Assembly (NCBI GenBank): GCA_019787685.1
Contig: JAHNUO010000005.1
Coordinates: forward strand, 806,001 to 870,000
DNA: 64,000 nt
Reading direction: 5' to 3'
Origin: Chiua virens
Taxonomy: Eukaryota > Basidiomycota > Agaricomycetes > Boletales > Boletaceae
Positions 1 to 11,370 of the stretch are shown here, one piece after another; position 1 is the stretch's first letter, and each line of letters begins with the position of its first letter. The notes under the pieces are model-generated. The model saw only the letters and a list, made by a program, of their open reading frames with translations. It made no database searches and was not told where the DNA came from. Both the position numbers and the translations under genes were made by a program.

Positions 1-239
1 TGATTCGGCACGCCGTGCAATCCCATTCTGCACATCAGTGCTCCATCTAGTCATTAAGTTCTGTCAAGGAAACATTGAGACTGTGACTTAAGAGTAGTTA
101 CTAGTATCTTCTCCGCGTTGATCTGAACCGAAGACGAGGCGGCAGTCAAAACCAATCACTAAGCTTGCTTTCAAGTCCCACTATCTACAGAAGGTATATA
201 CACGGCAAGGCATAATGGTATACTCTCAAACATAGTCCG

Positions 240-1761
240 TCAAATTTCTACAAGTAAGTGTCTCACTGTCCAAATGGATAAAGTTGTTCGCAAGTCGGAT
301 CTTCTAGCGTCTGATAGAATGTGACCAAATTGGTCCTTGATCGCGGTCTCGAGTTCGGACGTTGGGTTCAAGGGGTATAGCTGAGCAGTCAGGTTCAGTT
401 GTCTCTGGTACGCATAGCATGTCTTGAAGCGAATCAGAAGGGTCAGCACCAGAAACGACACGACGTAGAGATCGACGTACGCTCCCATTATCATCTGGGT
501 TCCTAACATAGTTTCCGACACCTTCGTTGTGGCCAGGCAGCACACCGATCAAGTTAAAGATCGTGTCGAACATCACGCTGACTTCGTTAAAGTCGTACGG
601 CGCTTGACGACGATAGAAGCCGTCGGGGTACTTGTGATCCTGAAAGAAGCTCCGCGCATTCTCCAAAGTGACATTCACTGTCGTGTTTACCGTCTGCTTG
701 CTCACGAAGAAAGCAAGCGGGAAACTTGCTTCCGCATAGGCGGTTAGGAAGCGAGGCGTATCGAATGAAAAGGTCGGATTGGTTTCCATGGAGTTATTGA
801 TGCGCTGATACTTTTGTAGGGCGGCAGAGTCAACAGTGATATAGCCATCTCCAACGAGATTAGCAGCATCGACAAGCTTGGAAAAGAATGAGGAACGGAA
901 GATATACGAGCAGAAGGTTGTGCCTACTTGATCGAACAAGGTTTCATTGAAACTGTACTTGTTTCCGAGATAAAGGTCACCACGCGTGGTGCTAGCATCA
1001 CCTAAATTTCAGAGTCGACAGCAGCAGTAATCAGCGAAATTGCTTCGAAGGTATCATTTATGCTGGAAACATACCTTCGAAATTCCATGAATATTGAGTC
1101 CCGGAGTGAGTTCATCCTCTGCGGTCGTGTTTGCACCGATGCTCATCAAGTTAGTCAGATGGTTCCCGTCAACAACGAACGCCTGATTTATTTTCCAAAT
1201 ATTAACCATCAATTACGAGACCAATGCAACCATCGGATACCATCATACATACCCCATAAGTGAGGAAGGCCGCCAGGCCCCACCCCATGTTGAAACCTGA
1301 TACATCTCAGATAAAAATTCCAGGAGGGTTCTTTCCTGTGATCTACGTACCTTCTTGCACAGCAGTAATGATATGAGCCGGGGTAGCCACACCGTTATGA
1401 GGAAGATACTGGGATAAGAAACACGTCCATGGGTAAGTAACATTAACCGTAAGTCGCATCGACGAAGACTCACCCCATGAGAAGCCAGGGTATTTAAACC
1501 GGGGCAAGGACCACGAATGTCACCCGATTGATCTGGAATATACGGGTGTGCCGCATCATACACCAGCTTTGCAGATGTATCATTGATGGGAGGAGGTAGA
1601 GGTTGTGCACCAGGGGTTTGACTAAATGATCTTTCTACAGCCCGAACCTCCTGTGGAGACAAGCCAGCAAGGGAGCGATATTCCGGGAAGTTCATAAGGT
1701 GCGGGAATCCTAGTGCATAATGGACAAGAGCAACTAGGGTCGCAAGGCTCTGGAGCTTCAT
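240..1761 (-). CDS. Unspecific (aromatic) peroxygenase, heme-thiolate, secreted; one-base frame break
   Basis: Secreted heme-thiolate peroxidase of the UPO/chloroperoxidase family, which uses H2O2 to oxygenate aromatic and aliphatic substrates. Six exons fit: 1761-1474, 1408-1351, 1296-1253, 1182-1075, 1001-481 and 422-240, giving about 400 residues, in the range of long-type UPOs. Residues 1-18 look like a signal peptide. The heme-ligating cysteine lies in GPCPGLNTLASHG (Cys about residue 86), followed by YLPHNGVATPAHI and GAFVVDGNHLTN. Downstream GDASTTRGDLYLGN is the second half of the conserved E-G-D-x-S motif. The exon 4/exon 5 junction is one base short: exon 4 ends in phase 0 but exon 5 needs phase 1, so the frame breaks exactly at the Glu-Gly of E-G-D. 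The five other junctions are clean. Family assignment is firm. Whether the gene is functional depends on whether the missing base is real. Confidence 0.88.
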
Positions 1762-1816
1762 CTGGAATACAGGAATTTAAACGAAGGTGATAGAGAAATG
1801 TTAGCTACCGATGATC

Positions 1817-1824
1817 TTATATAC
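1817..1824 (-). promoter_or_regulatory. TATA box of the peroxygenase gene
   Basis: On the minus strand TATATAAG lies about 56-63 bp upstream of the peroxygenase ATG at 1761, a usual spacing for a fungal TATA element of a strongly inducible secreted enzyme. Confidence 0.5.
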
Positions 1825-3036
1825 CCGAGGAAACAATGAGACGGCCATTGGGGACCGACGATATTTGACATTCCACTTACGGAAGTTACACCGGCAAGAT
1901 CAATAGTTCGGAACCACGATGCGCGGCCAGTAAAATTCTCGTCCTGAAGCAGATCTGGCAGTGCAACTGCGGCAGGACATATGTATGTATTTGCACAACA
2001 AGTGAATGTTGATCCAAGTTACCCTTTCTACTGCCAGAGGGTGACCATGCTGAGCTGTCCCGAATATATCTGTCACAAAGTGGCAGCAATTTTGCAGCTT
2101 GGCCCAGGTTCTGTGTTGTTGGACTTGCGACAGGATGGAACTTGAGCTACTGTGCTTGAAAAACGCTTCTTCGGGGCGGCACGAACGGCCTGAGATATGC
2201 AGAACGCGCTGCCACGGTGGTTTTCTGAGCGTATGGAAGAGTGCTCAGCTGCCGCAGCTGTGCTGAGATTCCTGACCATGACAACGCACGGGTCATTGGC
2301 ATTTACCAACTGCGGCTTACTGATCGGATTGCCGGTGCAATGAGTTGAAATCGGGGCTGTGTATTATGTTAAAATGGATTCACAGCCCTATGCAACTCGA
2401 CTTGCGGGTCTAGCATTGGGCGATCTTACCGTATAGTCATGATCTGTGGAGAGAAAAAGTGGAGTGCGCTGAACTTAAAATGAACGTTACTGGCACATGC
2501 ATGTAGTTTGAACTTTGAAGGATGAGAAAAACATCATTGATTCAGTTACCGCTTAGTACCCACTGGTGGCGGGAAGTTGGAACCGCATCATTGACTCGTC
2601 AATCACAGTGGTGCTGAGTCCTTGTAAACAATGTCATGGTACTTAAGGCTAGTAGTAGCCACTGAACTAGTGATAGGATTAATATTCGGAAGTATTCGAA
2701 CAATACTTGTCAAGCATGAACTGACAGAGCTAAACAGGCACAGCGCTGGCGACAGCCCGAGCCGCTGGAGCTGTAACAAGCAGTCCCGAACCAGACACCC
2801 GAGTAGGAAGTGCCATCCAATTGTTAGAGCAATGACCGGTTGTAACTTGAACGTCGATGGGTATTATTACCTTGTTTACAAGCTTAAGGTCATTCCCCCC
2901 CTAATTAGTGGCTGTGAGTCCTCGAGATTTCACCCGTGTTTTCCCGACGGGTCGCCTCCGACCTTTCCCGAAGTCGTGTTATCACTAATCGATTAAGTTT
3001 AATTATGGGATTGCGACATCTTTGTCCACCAGTCTG
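1825..3036. other. Gene-poor stretch, no supported gene
   Basis: Only short overlapping open frames, with no recognisable protein or coding-like splice pattern. An 11-bp inverted repeat (2621-2631 with 2872-2882) is present but has no convincing flanking target duplication. Its position beside the helicase relic suggests old transposon debris. Confidence 0.4.
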
Positions 3037-3340
3037 TAGTTAATTTATCTAATCCATTGAGTCGCTCGTCTTCCACTCATAGGTGTTCATTGGGGTGTGT
3101 GGTGAATAGCTTTTCATCAAACTCTCGCAACAACTGTATAGTGTCTCTGCCTCGGCTACGCGAAAGAGCGACGTATGCGTTGAATGGCATCAGTTTGCTT
3201 GTCGGAGGTGTCCCGATGTATATGCTGCGTCCCATCATTTCTTCTGCAGAGTCCAACGACGGGTTGCAACTTGAAGGATAATATAATGGTGCGCTTTTTT
3301 TGGAAGCAACAGGGGGAAACTGATGAAATACACCCTTCAT
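3037..3340 (-). pseudogene. PIF1/Helitron-type helicase C-terminal relic
   Basis: The minus-strand frame from 3340 contains MPFNAYVALSRSRGRDTI and then LLREFDEKLFTTHPNEHL. This matches the C-terminal helicase motif (PFNAYVALSRSRGRDT) and tail of PIF1-like helicases, including those in fungal Helitrons. A stop codon (about 3078) interrupts the tail, after which the same frame resumes with VEDERLNGLD. No motif I-IV region is found upstream, so only the last ~100 codons survive. I infer a decayed transposon or a gene-capture fragment. A truncated cellular PIF1 gene is possible but less likely, because such fragments are common transposon remnants. Confidence 0.7.
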
Positions 3341-4410
3341 TGTTCCAGTAACAATTGTGAGGGATCAACTGCAATGAGTCGCTCATTGTTCGACGCTGCA
3401 CATCTATTAATTACTGAATTAACAATCACACAACTTCACAAGCTCTTGAATGACGGACATTGTCACTATATGGAAACTCAAGTCACCCAGATGTAACGAC
3501 CAAATCTTCACATTTTGTAATGTATCTTATGTACACTTGGCACGATTCTTGACCATGTTTTTGCTGCTCATCTGACCTCGTCACCTTGTCAGTAGTTGTC
3601 ACATATTTAATTTTGTCTATGCCCTACTGATTCGCTCGACAGTGGTACTGTGTGTCCCCTTTGCTATAACTTATATTATTCCCTACCTGCGATATGGAAT
3701 TTCCTATGAAACCTTCACATCTCGCCATGAGCATGCTAATATGGAAACAAGGTTTCTGCCGGCAAGGCGTGGCACTCACCAAGTGTAATAAGTATCTATG
3801 TTGTAACAAGCTGAAAGCCAAACAGATACTTGTAAGTTTATTTCATGATCTTCGAGGACATTCTCTGAGAGGCGAGATGACCATGATGGACCATACACGT
3901 ATCAATCCATCATGTGCCAAATCACCTTGCTTGCAATGCTAGCAAGGTCATCTCTAGCGTAGAGTGTGCGATAAACAACTCCGAGGTGGATCTTTCAGGA
4001 TGGCGTCGACTCGGAATGCAACCACGAGGATGAAGCGATAGATTGGGGTATAAGTAATGAATATGTATCATCGTAATACTATCATGATAGCAGCAACTCA
4101 AACACATTAGCGACCAAGGTGCCGAAGGGCCATCAGCGTAGTGCTGCAATTACATATGTCTGACTTCGTAAAGGGTCTGAGACTTAGTAACAAGACCCAA
4201 AGTCACTTATATATAAATAGCGTGAAATTGTGGAGATATACATAGGGCGAACTAACTATATACTAAAGTTACTCGGCTATGTGAGTAATATGACCACGAA
4301 TAGGTCTATGTATGAAAACCAACAAAGACACTGTATCATTAAAGTACTTGGAATGTCGTACACATATAACTTCTGAAGTAGACGCGACTACAATATGGAC
4401 CCACCATAAC
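3341..4410. other. Intergenic, nothing recognised
   Basis: AT-richer sequence with many short frames on both strands and no family signature. TATA-like runs occur near 4206 but no gene start follows. It probably contains the 3' UTR of IWS1 at its right end. Confidence 0.4.
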
Positions 4411-5695
4411 CTATGGCTTTGTGGAAATCTTTCTCGACAGGCTCCTCATGCGTTCGGCGTTAAGCTTTCTCCGAGCGATGTCATTTTCCACAGTTCTCGA
4501 AATACCTGCGTTAGCCCGAGGTGCAACAGTGTAATTACCGAATTCCCTCTGTGGGATCATGACAGCATTCTTTCTGATGCGGTTCTTCTCGCCCTCCTTG
4601 GCACGTGCAAGGATGGTATTAAGACGTTCATTGGCACGTTCGTTAGAATCTTCCTGCGCGACGGGAACAACGCGATCGCGATAGGAAGCACTACGTTTGA
4701 TGATGGGACGTGACCAGGTGGAGACAAGATCATTGGCGATGCGCCGTATGTCGGGGTGAACACGTTTGCACTTGGTGTAAAATAGGACGATACGACCCAA
4801 ACCAGACTCTTTGAGAACGGGACTATCGATGAACTCCATTTTCTTGAGGATCGGGAAAAAGTCACGCTGGATATTCAAGGCAGGCAAAGAGCGGTCTGGG
4901 AGAGGCTCAAGCCATCTACGGACCCCTTCGAGAAGATTGTTGTCCATAATGGACTGTGAGAGGGATTGCCTATGCGAGACGTAATTAGTAGGCGGGTAAG
5001 AAGAGACGTGTGTAGCGTACTTGCGGAGAACCTCCATTACTTGAGGAAGGAGCTTGAGCTTGTTTGTTGCTGGTAGCTTTTCGCGATTTGCCTGTTCGTC
5101 GTCGGCAGCGGCACCGAGCATGGCTTCACGCAGACGAGAGACCTCTTCATCTGCAAAGCGATCGAGAACATCTTCGTCATCCTTTTTACGTTTCTTTTGC
5201 CGAGAACCTTTTTTTGGCTTGAGGATGGCATCAAACTGCATGTCGAGCCGAAGCTTATTGGCTGGGAAGGTGTTTTCAAAAAGGGAAATGAGAGGGAGAG
5301 AAGGCCGAACCTTTCTCAGGCGGGAGATCGTTCAAGTCTTCCTCGGTGATCTGTTTCCGCTTGCGCTTTTTCTGAGCCTGACGACCATCGCGGTCACCCG
5401 TGGCACGCTTGACTTTGCGCTTTGGTTTCGGGGGACGTTCCTGTTCGTAAGCGTCGCTGGACTCGCCGGACTGAGGCGGAGACGTCCTGTTCGATGGGGA
5501 CACTGCTTCTGACGCTGGCGTTGCTTGGGGGACGTCTGGAGAGAGATGAGGATAAGAAAAGGGAGAAAAGGGGAGAGACAAGCCTTCTTCCTCTGAGGAG
5601 AGTTCTGAGCCATCGCCGAAGATGTCGTGCTCGAGGGTGTGTGCCTGTATATAGGATGAGTGAGGACATGCACGGGTAGGGTGGAGACGTACCAT
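4411..5695 (-). CDS. IWS1: Transcription elongation factor IWS1/Spn1
   Basis: Nuclear partner of Spt6 and RNA polymerase II, acting in elongation and mRNA processing. Four exons (5695-5693, 5644-5311, 5261-5021, 4969-4411) give 378 residues. The first coding exon is just the ATG, spliced onto GCA to read MAHTLEHDIFGDG. The N-terminal third is acidic, then a Lys/Arg-rich stretch (PKPKRKVKR, KKRKRKQ). The C-terminal half carries the TFIIS N-terminal-like (LW) helical bundle with DNNLLEGVRRWLEPLPD, SLPALNIQRDFFPIL and GRIVLFYTKCKR. This matches the IWS1 core closely and is the expected length for a fungal orthologue. The ATG lies 131 bp from the start of the divergent neighbour at 5827, implying a shared promoter. 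Confidence 0.93.
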
Positions 5696-5826
5696 GACCG
5701 TTTGGAAATAAGGAGAGACAAACAAAGGTAAAGCGACGGCGTATGCTAAGTTTAGCTTGGCTGTACATACATTTTCATTTATTTAGCTTGACTCGTCCGT
5801 TGCTCCGGATGTTTCCCTTCCTTGCC

Positions 5827-7833
5827 ATGGATCCATACCCTCCCGCAGACAGGACGCCCTCCCTCACAAACTCGGATACTTCCTCCTCATCGTCCCATTC
5901 ATTTGAAGAAAGACCCCTTCCTTCCCTTCCCACCGACCCCACCCCGACAAAACAACAAGTTCACCGAAAATCCGCCCTGGATTCACTCAGGCACTCCCAG
6001 ATGAACCAGATTCCCGCCCCACCTCCCAAGCAGTCCGGCCCCCTTGTCAAGTCCAAGGCTTGGCATAACATGCACCGAAATGCCGTGCTGGCACTGCGGC
6101 AACCGCGCATCCTCGCTCAAATCCTCCACTCCACTCCTTGGGACGATCTTTATACCCTCTTCGCGACCTGCTCTGGCATCAGGCGTCTTTGGCAGTCCCT
6201 CACCATCAGAGATGTTATTCTCTCCCGTTATCTACCTCTTTACCGTCCAGCCCTGCGTCATAGGGATCTCTCCTCCCTCCAGGCCGTTGATGTCACTCTC
6301 CACGACCTACACCTTCTCTGTTCGTTCTTCCTTACTTTCCTCATGTGTACGTTGACCATCCCTTCGAATTATCCAGTGCTCTCCCAACAAGTCCCCCTTC
6401 ATCAATACCCTATGCATGCCCTTGCTAGCCTCTCCAGATCAGCGAATGACGATGCTACCGCAGCAATGACTGCTCGCCTTGCCACCCTTGCTAGTGCACA
6501 TTCCCGTTTCGTCCTGTTTTTACAGTCCATCGTTCACAGTTCAAATCTCCCGCTACCCGCCGACTTTGATCATCCGCCCCAGTCCGCTCGATTCCCGTCC
6601 CCCTCTGCCAGTGGCTCTCCGCCTCGTGTCCTCCGCGAGCTCACTTTCCCAGCTCCACTTTCCTACCAGTCCGATCTATCAGATGTACAGCCTGTCCAGT
6701 CATCTGGTGCCAGCACTCACAGCTCGTCAGAGACCCGGCGTTCGGTCCCACGTTCGTTCGCCAACACCTCCAGCCCCTTATCGAAGGCTGATACCACTGT
6801 TCATCCTCCGATCAAGGCACGTAAGCGAAAAAATTCTATTTTTAGTTCTGGCCGTCCGGCGCCCCCACCACCAACGGAGCCGCGCTCACTCAAGTACTTT
6901 GAAGCTTCTTGGAGGCGCTCTGCCGCCGCGCGAAGTACCCCGAATGCACCTCCCATCCCTCCCTTCGCCGAACCTTGGCCCATCTCCCGTTCTGAGGAAG
7001 ATTTCTCCCGTCCATTTGCAAGGACACACAAACGTAATACTTCGGCCGATGTTTCTTGCGCATCCTTGATCAGCGGCAGCTCATCCTTGCCATCTGTCCG
7101 AAAAGCGCCGGATGAAATACGTGTGCCCAGCTCCCCTCACGATCTCTCTGCTGCGACTTCGAGAATTCGCGCTCCTGTCCTCCGTGTCTTTGTCCCTTGT
7201 AACGTCCTCTCTCCTGACGCAGTTGCAGTGTGCGAGTCCCACCTCCAGATCGGGGGGCTCTGGCAGTATCTCTCAACCGGAGACATTGTCTGCAATTTTG
7301 GTTATGTTCCTTCATCCCCAGATGATACTCGATCTCAATTGGATTTATCCCCCGAAGAACGTTCTACATCTCGAAACACCTGGCTACTTTTTGATGGGAA
7401 TTCCTTAGTTCCTTTCAGCCCTCCAGTCGCACCATCACTTGCAGACCCTCTTAGCCTCCCTACACCCTTCTTCTACACCCACCTCATGCCTTTCAACGTG
7501 AACCCTACCTTCGCATTTGCGCCACCGGGTGGTGGTGTTCCAGAAACCACGCTCATAAGTACCACTACACGCGTGCCTAGTCCCCACTCGCCGGGTGGTT
7601 GGGCAATGGCAAAAAAATACATGTGGATAGCTCGCGCGCGCGTTGGCATGGGCTTTATGGACGTCGACGACGGCCTTGGCGAAGGGTGGCGGGGAGAATG
7701 GGTCCTAGAAGCAGAAGGGACACAAGAAGGCCGGCAAACTCTCATCGATTGTATTTCTGGAATCGCAGGTGAGATATTTGTCTGGGAGTTTATACGGGAA
7801 AAGAGCGGCGGGGGGCGCATCTGGCTTCGGTAA
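5827..7833 (+). CDS. F-box-like protein, conserved fungal, function unknown
   Basis: Uninterrupted frame of 668 codons from ATG 5827, chosen because the context is gccATGg and because the frame upstream to 5743 runs into the IWS1 promoter. Residues about 90-140 ([20 protein letters not shown], then TCSGIRRLW) look like an F-box helix bundle. The centre (about 250-450) is low complexity, rich in Ser, Pro and Arg. The C-terminal ~200 residues are ordered, with Trp/Gly-rich motifs such as [20 protein letters not shown]. If it is an F-box protein it would be an SCF substrate adaptor, but I cannot name the substrate domain. It lacks introns, unlike its neighbours. Confidence 0.75.
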   Translation: MDPYPPADRTPSLTNSDTSSSSSHSFEERPLPSLPTDPTPTKQQVHRKSALDSLRHSQMNQIPAPPPKQSGPLVKSKAWHNMHRNAVLALRQPRILAQILHSTPWDDLYTLFATCSGIRRLWQSLTIRDVILSRYLPLYRPALRHRDLSSLQAVDVTLHDLHLLCSFFLTFLMCTLTIPSNYPVLSQQVPLHQYPMHALASLSRSANDDATAAMTARLATLASAHSRFVLFLQSIVHSSNLPLPADFDHPPQSARFPSPSASGSPPRVLRELTFPAPLSYQSDLSDVQPVQSSGASTHSSSETRRSVPRSFANTSSPLSKADTTVHPPIKARKRKNSIFSSGRPAPPPPTEPRSLKYFEASWRRSAAARSTPNAPPIPPFAEPWPISRSEEDFSRPFARTHKRNTSADVSCASLISGSSSLPSVRKAPDEIRVPSSPHDLSAATSRIRAPVLRVFVPCNVLSPDAVAVCESHLQIGGLWQYLSTGDIVCNFGYVPSSPDDTRSQLDLSPEERSTSRNTWLLFDGNSLVPFSPPVAPSLADPLSLPTPFFYTHLMPFNVNPTFAFAPPGGGVPETTLISTTTRVPSPHSPGGWAMAKKYMWIARARVGMGFMDVDDGLGEGWRGEWVLEAEGTQEGRQTLIDCISGIAGEIFVWEFIREKSGGGRIWLR

Positions 7834-8254
7834 GCAGATACTTTGTCTTGGTGCCCGCGTCCGCTCATGCATTTTCTGCTCACAGACTTGTTAAACCTGT
7901 AGTTCCACCAAAGGACAATCCAGCGAACATTCAATTCATTCGCTCTTCTTTATCATAGGACACTTCAAAATTAGATTTTACACTTTACACACAACACTAA
8001 CGCTGATTTACTCCATGGACACTTGCAGTATGTACCTATTGTACGATTTAGTTCCACACACATCTTCTACCTATTTTTTCTCGCTCTCCACGTTATTGCT
8101 TAATGTTGTTGCGGACACTTAGCGTTTACCCTTCTGTAGCATGAGGACAATGCATTTTATGTTCCCAGACACAAACCGGTTCATCTGTTACATTACACTG
8201 AGCACTCGTAATTGTGCATGACGCATCTGATGTCACGCATTTGATACTAGTGTG

Positions 8255-9750
8255 TCAGGTAAGTGTGGTAACACTGGTGTCCACAAACTCTGCTACATCG
8301 AATCTTCCCTCATGAGGAGCTGTCGCTACGCCTGCCTTCTCGAGGACCCTAAAGGTAAGCAAGTGGGAACGATGTCAACGGGCACCTGTGGCCACAACCT
8401 CGCCGTAATACTCACGCAAGGGTGTTGGTAATAACATGCTCGGGAATTTCTGCGCAGTCATCTGGGTACGTCACAGCCTGTAGCCATGCCTACACCAAAA
8501 AAGAAACACAATTTCGAGACGTCCGGTAACCAGAAAAAAAGAAAACACCCGACCCACCTTGACGTCCGCCTCCGGGTACCCAAAGGTCTGTTGGATGAAT
8601 GCCACACTCGGGCCCGCACGATGTTCCGGGGAAGAAAATGTTCGCACGTAGCCTGTAAGTTTATCCAAGAACTGACGCACATCGGACGGTGCTGCGCGCG
8701 TGGGATGGGCTGCGATCAGCCAAGACGGCCACGGCGTCGGAACCTCACCGATCTAGTCGCGTAAGCACGGCGCAGGGATGCGTGAGTACGATGTTTGGAG
8801 TGGGCATCCGAATGGAGATGGAGGACATACAAAACGGCACTCGCCCTTGTCGGCAAACGGTTTGGTGGTGAACCATTCCCACATGAACGCGCTCGTCGAT
8901 CCGTCGTTGACGGAATCGATCAGCCCGCGGATGTCATTGTTGACTGCAGGAGGGGTTCAGAATCGTGGGTCTGGATGGCGCACGCACACAGCCAACGGCG
9001 CGCCGGTGAACTGACTTACTTTGAAATCGGAGGCCGTCGGTAGGCCAGCCTTGCTGCAGAGCCATCACATACGCCATTGTTTGACTGCCGCTGTCATATT
9101 TAGTTGCGTCAACTTGCCTGTCACAGGCGGCGTCCAATGCAGGCACAAAGAGGGCTCTACCTGCCATTCCTTGATATTCCGAGCGTGGTGCCTTGAAGGT
9201 CAGATATGTGGTTGTATGGAGAATCTTTGAATCCCGTGATCACAGCCCTTGAATGTGTCCACCGACGTCAGCTGCGGGACGGAACGAATAAAGAATGGAG
9301 TGCTGAACGTGCCATCTGAGAGGTGACGTAACGTAACTTCCGACAAGCTTGTACGCCTTGGACCCTTTTGCAATACCTGCGATCAATGGGTCCGTAAGGG
9401 CGCTATTGAGGGGAGAAAATGGTGTGACTGGATCAGGAACCAGGGACGTCATATCAGAAAGAGTGTGCAGAACGTACATCGCAATGTCGATCTCGTCGTT
9501 TGTCAGACGGGAGATCAGCTGGCCCGTCCCGCCTGGTATAGGACTCATGCATCGGTGACCAATTCACGAGTGGAGATTGATCTGAGCGTACTAGGACATT
9601 CTACCAATGTAAAAGTCTTATCTTGATCCGCGGCAGCAAATTGGAGCAAGGGGGAGCAGAAGTGCTCGCGAACTACGCCCAGATGCATCAGTCCATACTG
9701 ATCGAGGTCGGCGTCGAGAAGAAATCACCATATCCAACTCTCAAGGGCAT
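8255..9750 (-). CDS. Periplasmic-binding-protein-like (PBP2, Ca3427-type) protein
   Basis: Ten exons: 9750-9729, 9672-9592, 9532-9478, 9402-9313, 9247-9161, 9090-9020, 8943-8831, 8752-8558, 8489-8416, 8348-8255. They sum to 882 nt, or 293 residues, with every junction in phase. The product starts MPLRVGYVREHFCSPLLQFA and carries GTGQLISRLTNDEIDIA, GIAKGSKAYKLVGSY, GSGSQTMAYVMALQQGW and TSAFMWEWFTTKPF, hallmarks of the fungal Ca3427-like type II periplasmic-binding fold, related to bacterial NMT1/THI5-like substrate-binding proteins. No signal peptide, so probably cytosolic; ligand unknown. Intron 4 begins with GC (9312-9311) rather than GT; splicing there restores an Arg-Trp-Ala-Val reading. 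Confidence 0.88.
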
Positions 9751-9952
9751 CTCTGGATGTGGTGTTGACGAAGATTGCTAGCTGATTCACCTGCGATGCT
9801 ACGAGTCAGGCTTTTAGCTCCCGAGCTCACTTGACTAAATATTTATGACACCCTGGCCCTACGTTGTTTCGGGCGAATACACGCTAATCCTTAGAAGCAC
9901 ATGGAAAACAAGAACTACTTTTATGTAGCATAGACGCATATGCAAGATGTGA

Positions 9953-11221
9953 TCACTGTATCAGAATCATCCATGCTAGCACAAAGTAGAAAAGACTAGT
10001 AAAGTCAGGCAGAGCACGACATACGGATAGACAATCACTCACAGCAAGGGATATACGGCAAGAAGAATGCGCTGTTGTTCTATTTTCGTACCATCCAAGA
10101 AATTTATAGATGCTGTTCCTCCTTATGAGCGAGGGACAGCGTGACAAAATAGATGACGAATTACCCCAAATGCACCAAGCCCATGCGACTAATGCAACCG
10201 GTACACGGACCCAGATAATGCGGACAAAACAGGATATGAGTGCCGCAATGTCTAAAGGTGCGATGCAGTACCCCAGAGCGCATAGACCCTGGAAGAATGA
10301 ACTTTGAAACAGTCAAAGAAGAGCATGAAGTTGTCATCAGCGTGCACGTACACTCTGCCACCGAGTAACTAGGCGTGAAACGATTTGTGAGATCTACCAT
10401 GGAGTACACTTATTGAACTTACTTTTGCCTGGACGGTCACTACAAGAGATCCAACGGACACGATTACGACTACAGATGTGAATACCCCGAGGGCCTGGCT
10501 AGCTGGTGCCTGTAATGCAGACGAATCAATTCGCCTGGAAATCTGACTAGTCATGTACATACATTCACGCTGAGCATCATGCCTAGGGCAAGGCAGAGTA
10601 ATAAGGGTCCCCAAAGATCCCAATCCCTGGTATGGATTAGACTATATTCTCTGAGCCACTACTGAACATACCTTAGGACTTCACGCCCAGTAGATTTACG
10701 GGGATACAACACTTGAACGAGTTTCGAGTATATTGAGAGAAGGTCACGCGTCTACACCGCAGCGGTCAGTACTGTAAGGGGCTAAGGGTTAACACGAACA
10801 ATCGTTGCAGTCACGGGCTCGTCGAGGGTGTCGGCTCCCGTGTATCTAAAGCCAAGTAATTTTAAGCTGAGTAGCCAAGCCAGCGAGTGTACGTACCGTG
10901 TTTCCACCCGAATACCGCCTATCGTTTGCCTAGCAGGCTTGTGAGGCGCACTAGAACTACCGATGTTCCCTGAGATGCCTTGTGCTGGCATACTAGTGTT
11001 ATTTGTCTGTATGGCTGGATCAGGTGCACGCGATTTCCCCTTGTCTGGTACTGGCGGGGGTAGACCTGGCGCGGTGAACCCGGGGATATCATGTTCGTCG
11101 AGCTCATCGTCGTCCTCGTCTAGAAAAGGTTGAGTGCACAACAAAACACGATGAGATATCTGAACATGCCTGCTTCGATGAACCTCGAAGAGGATGTTAA
11201 TGGTGTTGTCGCTGAGGCCAT
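9953..11221 (-). CDS. Yip1-domain Golgi membrane protein, YIPF6-like
   Basis: Ten exons: 11221-11170, 11119-10897, 10845-10800, 10751-10672, 10626-10563, 10509-10423, 10368-10352, 10301-10165, 10121-10043, 9995-9953. They total 828 nt, or 275 residues. The soluble N-terminus is acidic (DEDDDELDEHDIPGF). The Yip1 region follows: RDWDLWGPLLLCLALGMMLS, then several hydrophobic segments including SFFQGLCALGYCIAPLDI and the final LLFYFVLAWMILIQ. YIPF6-type proteins sit in Golgi/ER membranes and take part in Rab-linked vesicle traffic. Intron 1 uses a GC donor (CAG|GCATGT at 11169-11168). Exon 7 has only 17 nt. The start codon is 150 bp from that of RPT2 on the other strand. Confidence 0.88.
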
Positions 11222-11370
11222 ATTTGAGAGTTACTTGGAGTGGTGCAACTCTACGTGTCATCGGGTATCGGGTATCGGAAACAAATGGTCACGTGGATAT
11301 TACTGCAAAGTCAATAGATGACGCGTCGAGGATTGACGTTTGTCTATCTCGCTCATCACGAAACGCAGTT

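Noticed and set aside
2621..2882. 11-bp inverted repeat resembling a MITE
   Set aside because: No target-site duplication and no second copy; stems too short to rely on.
5743..5826. Upstream in-frame start for the F-box gene
   Set aside because: The added 28 residues ([11 protein letters not shown]...) overlap the short promoter shared with IWS1, and ATG 5827 has better context.
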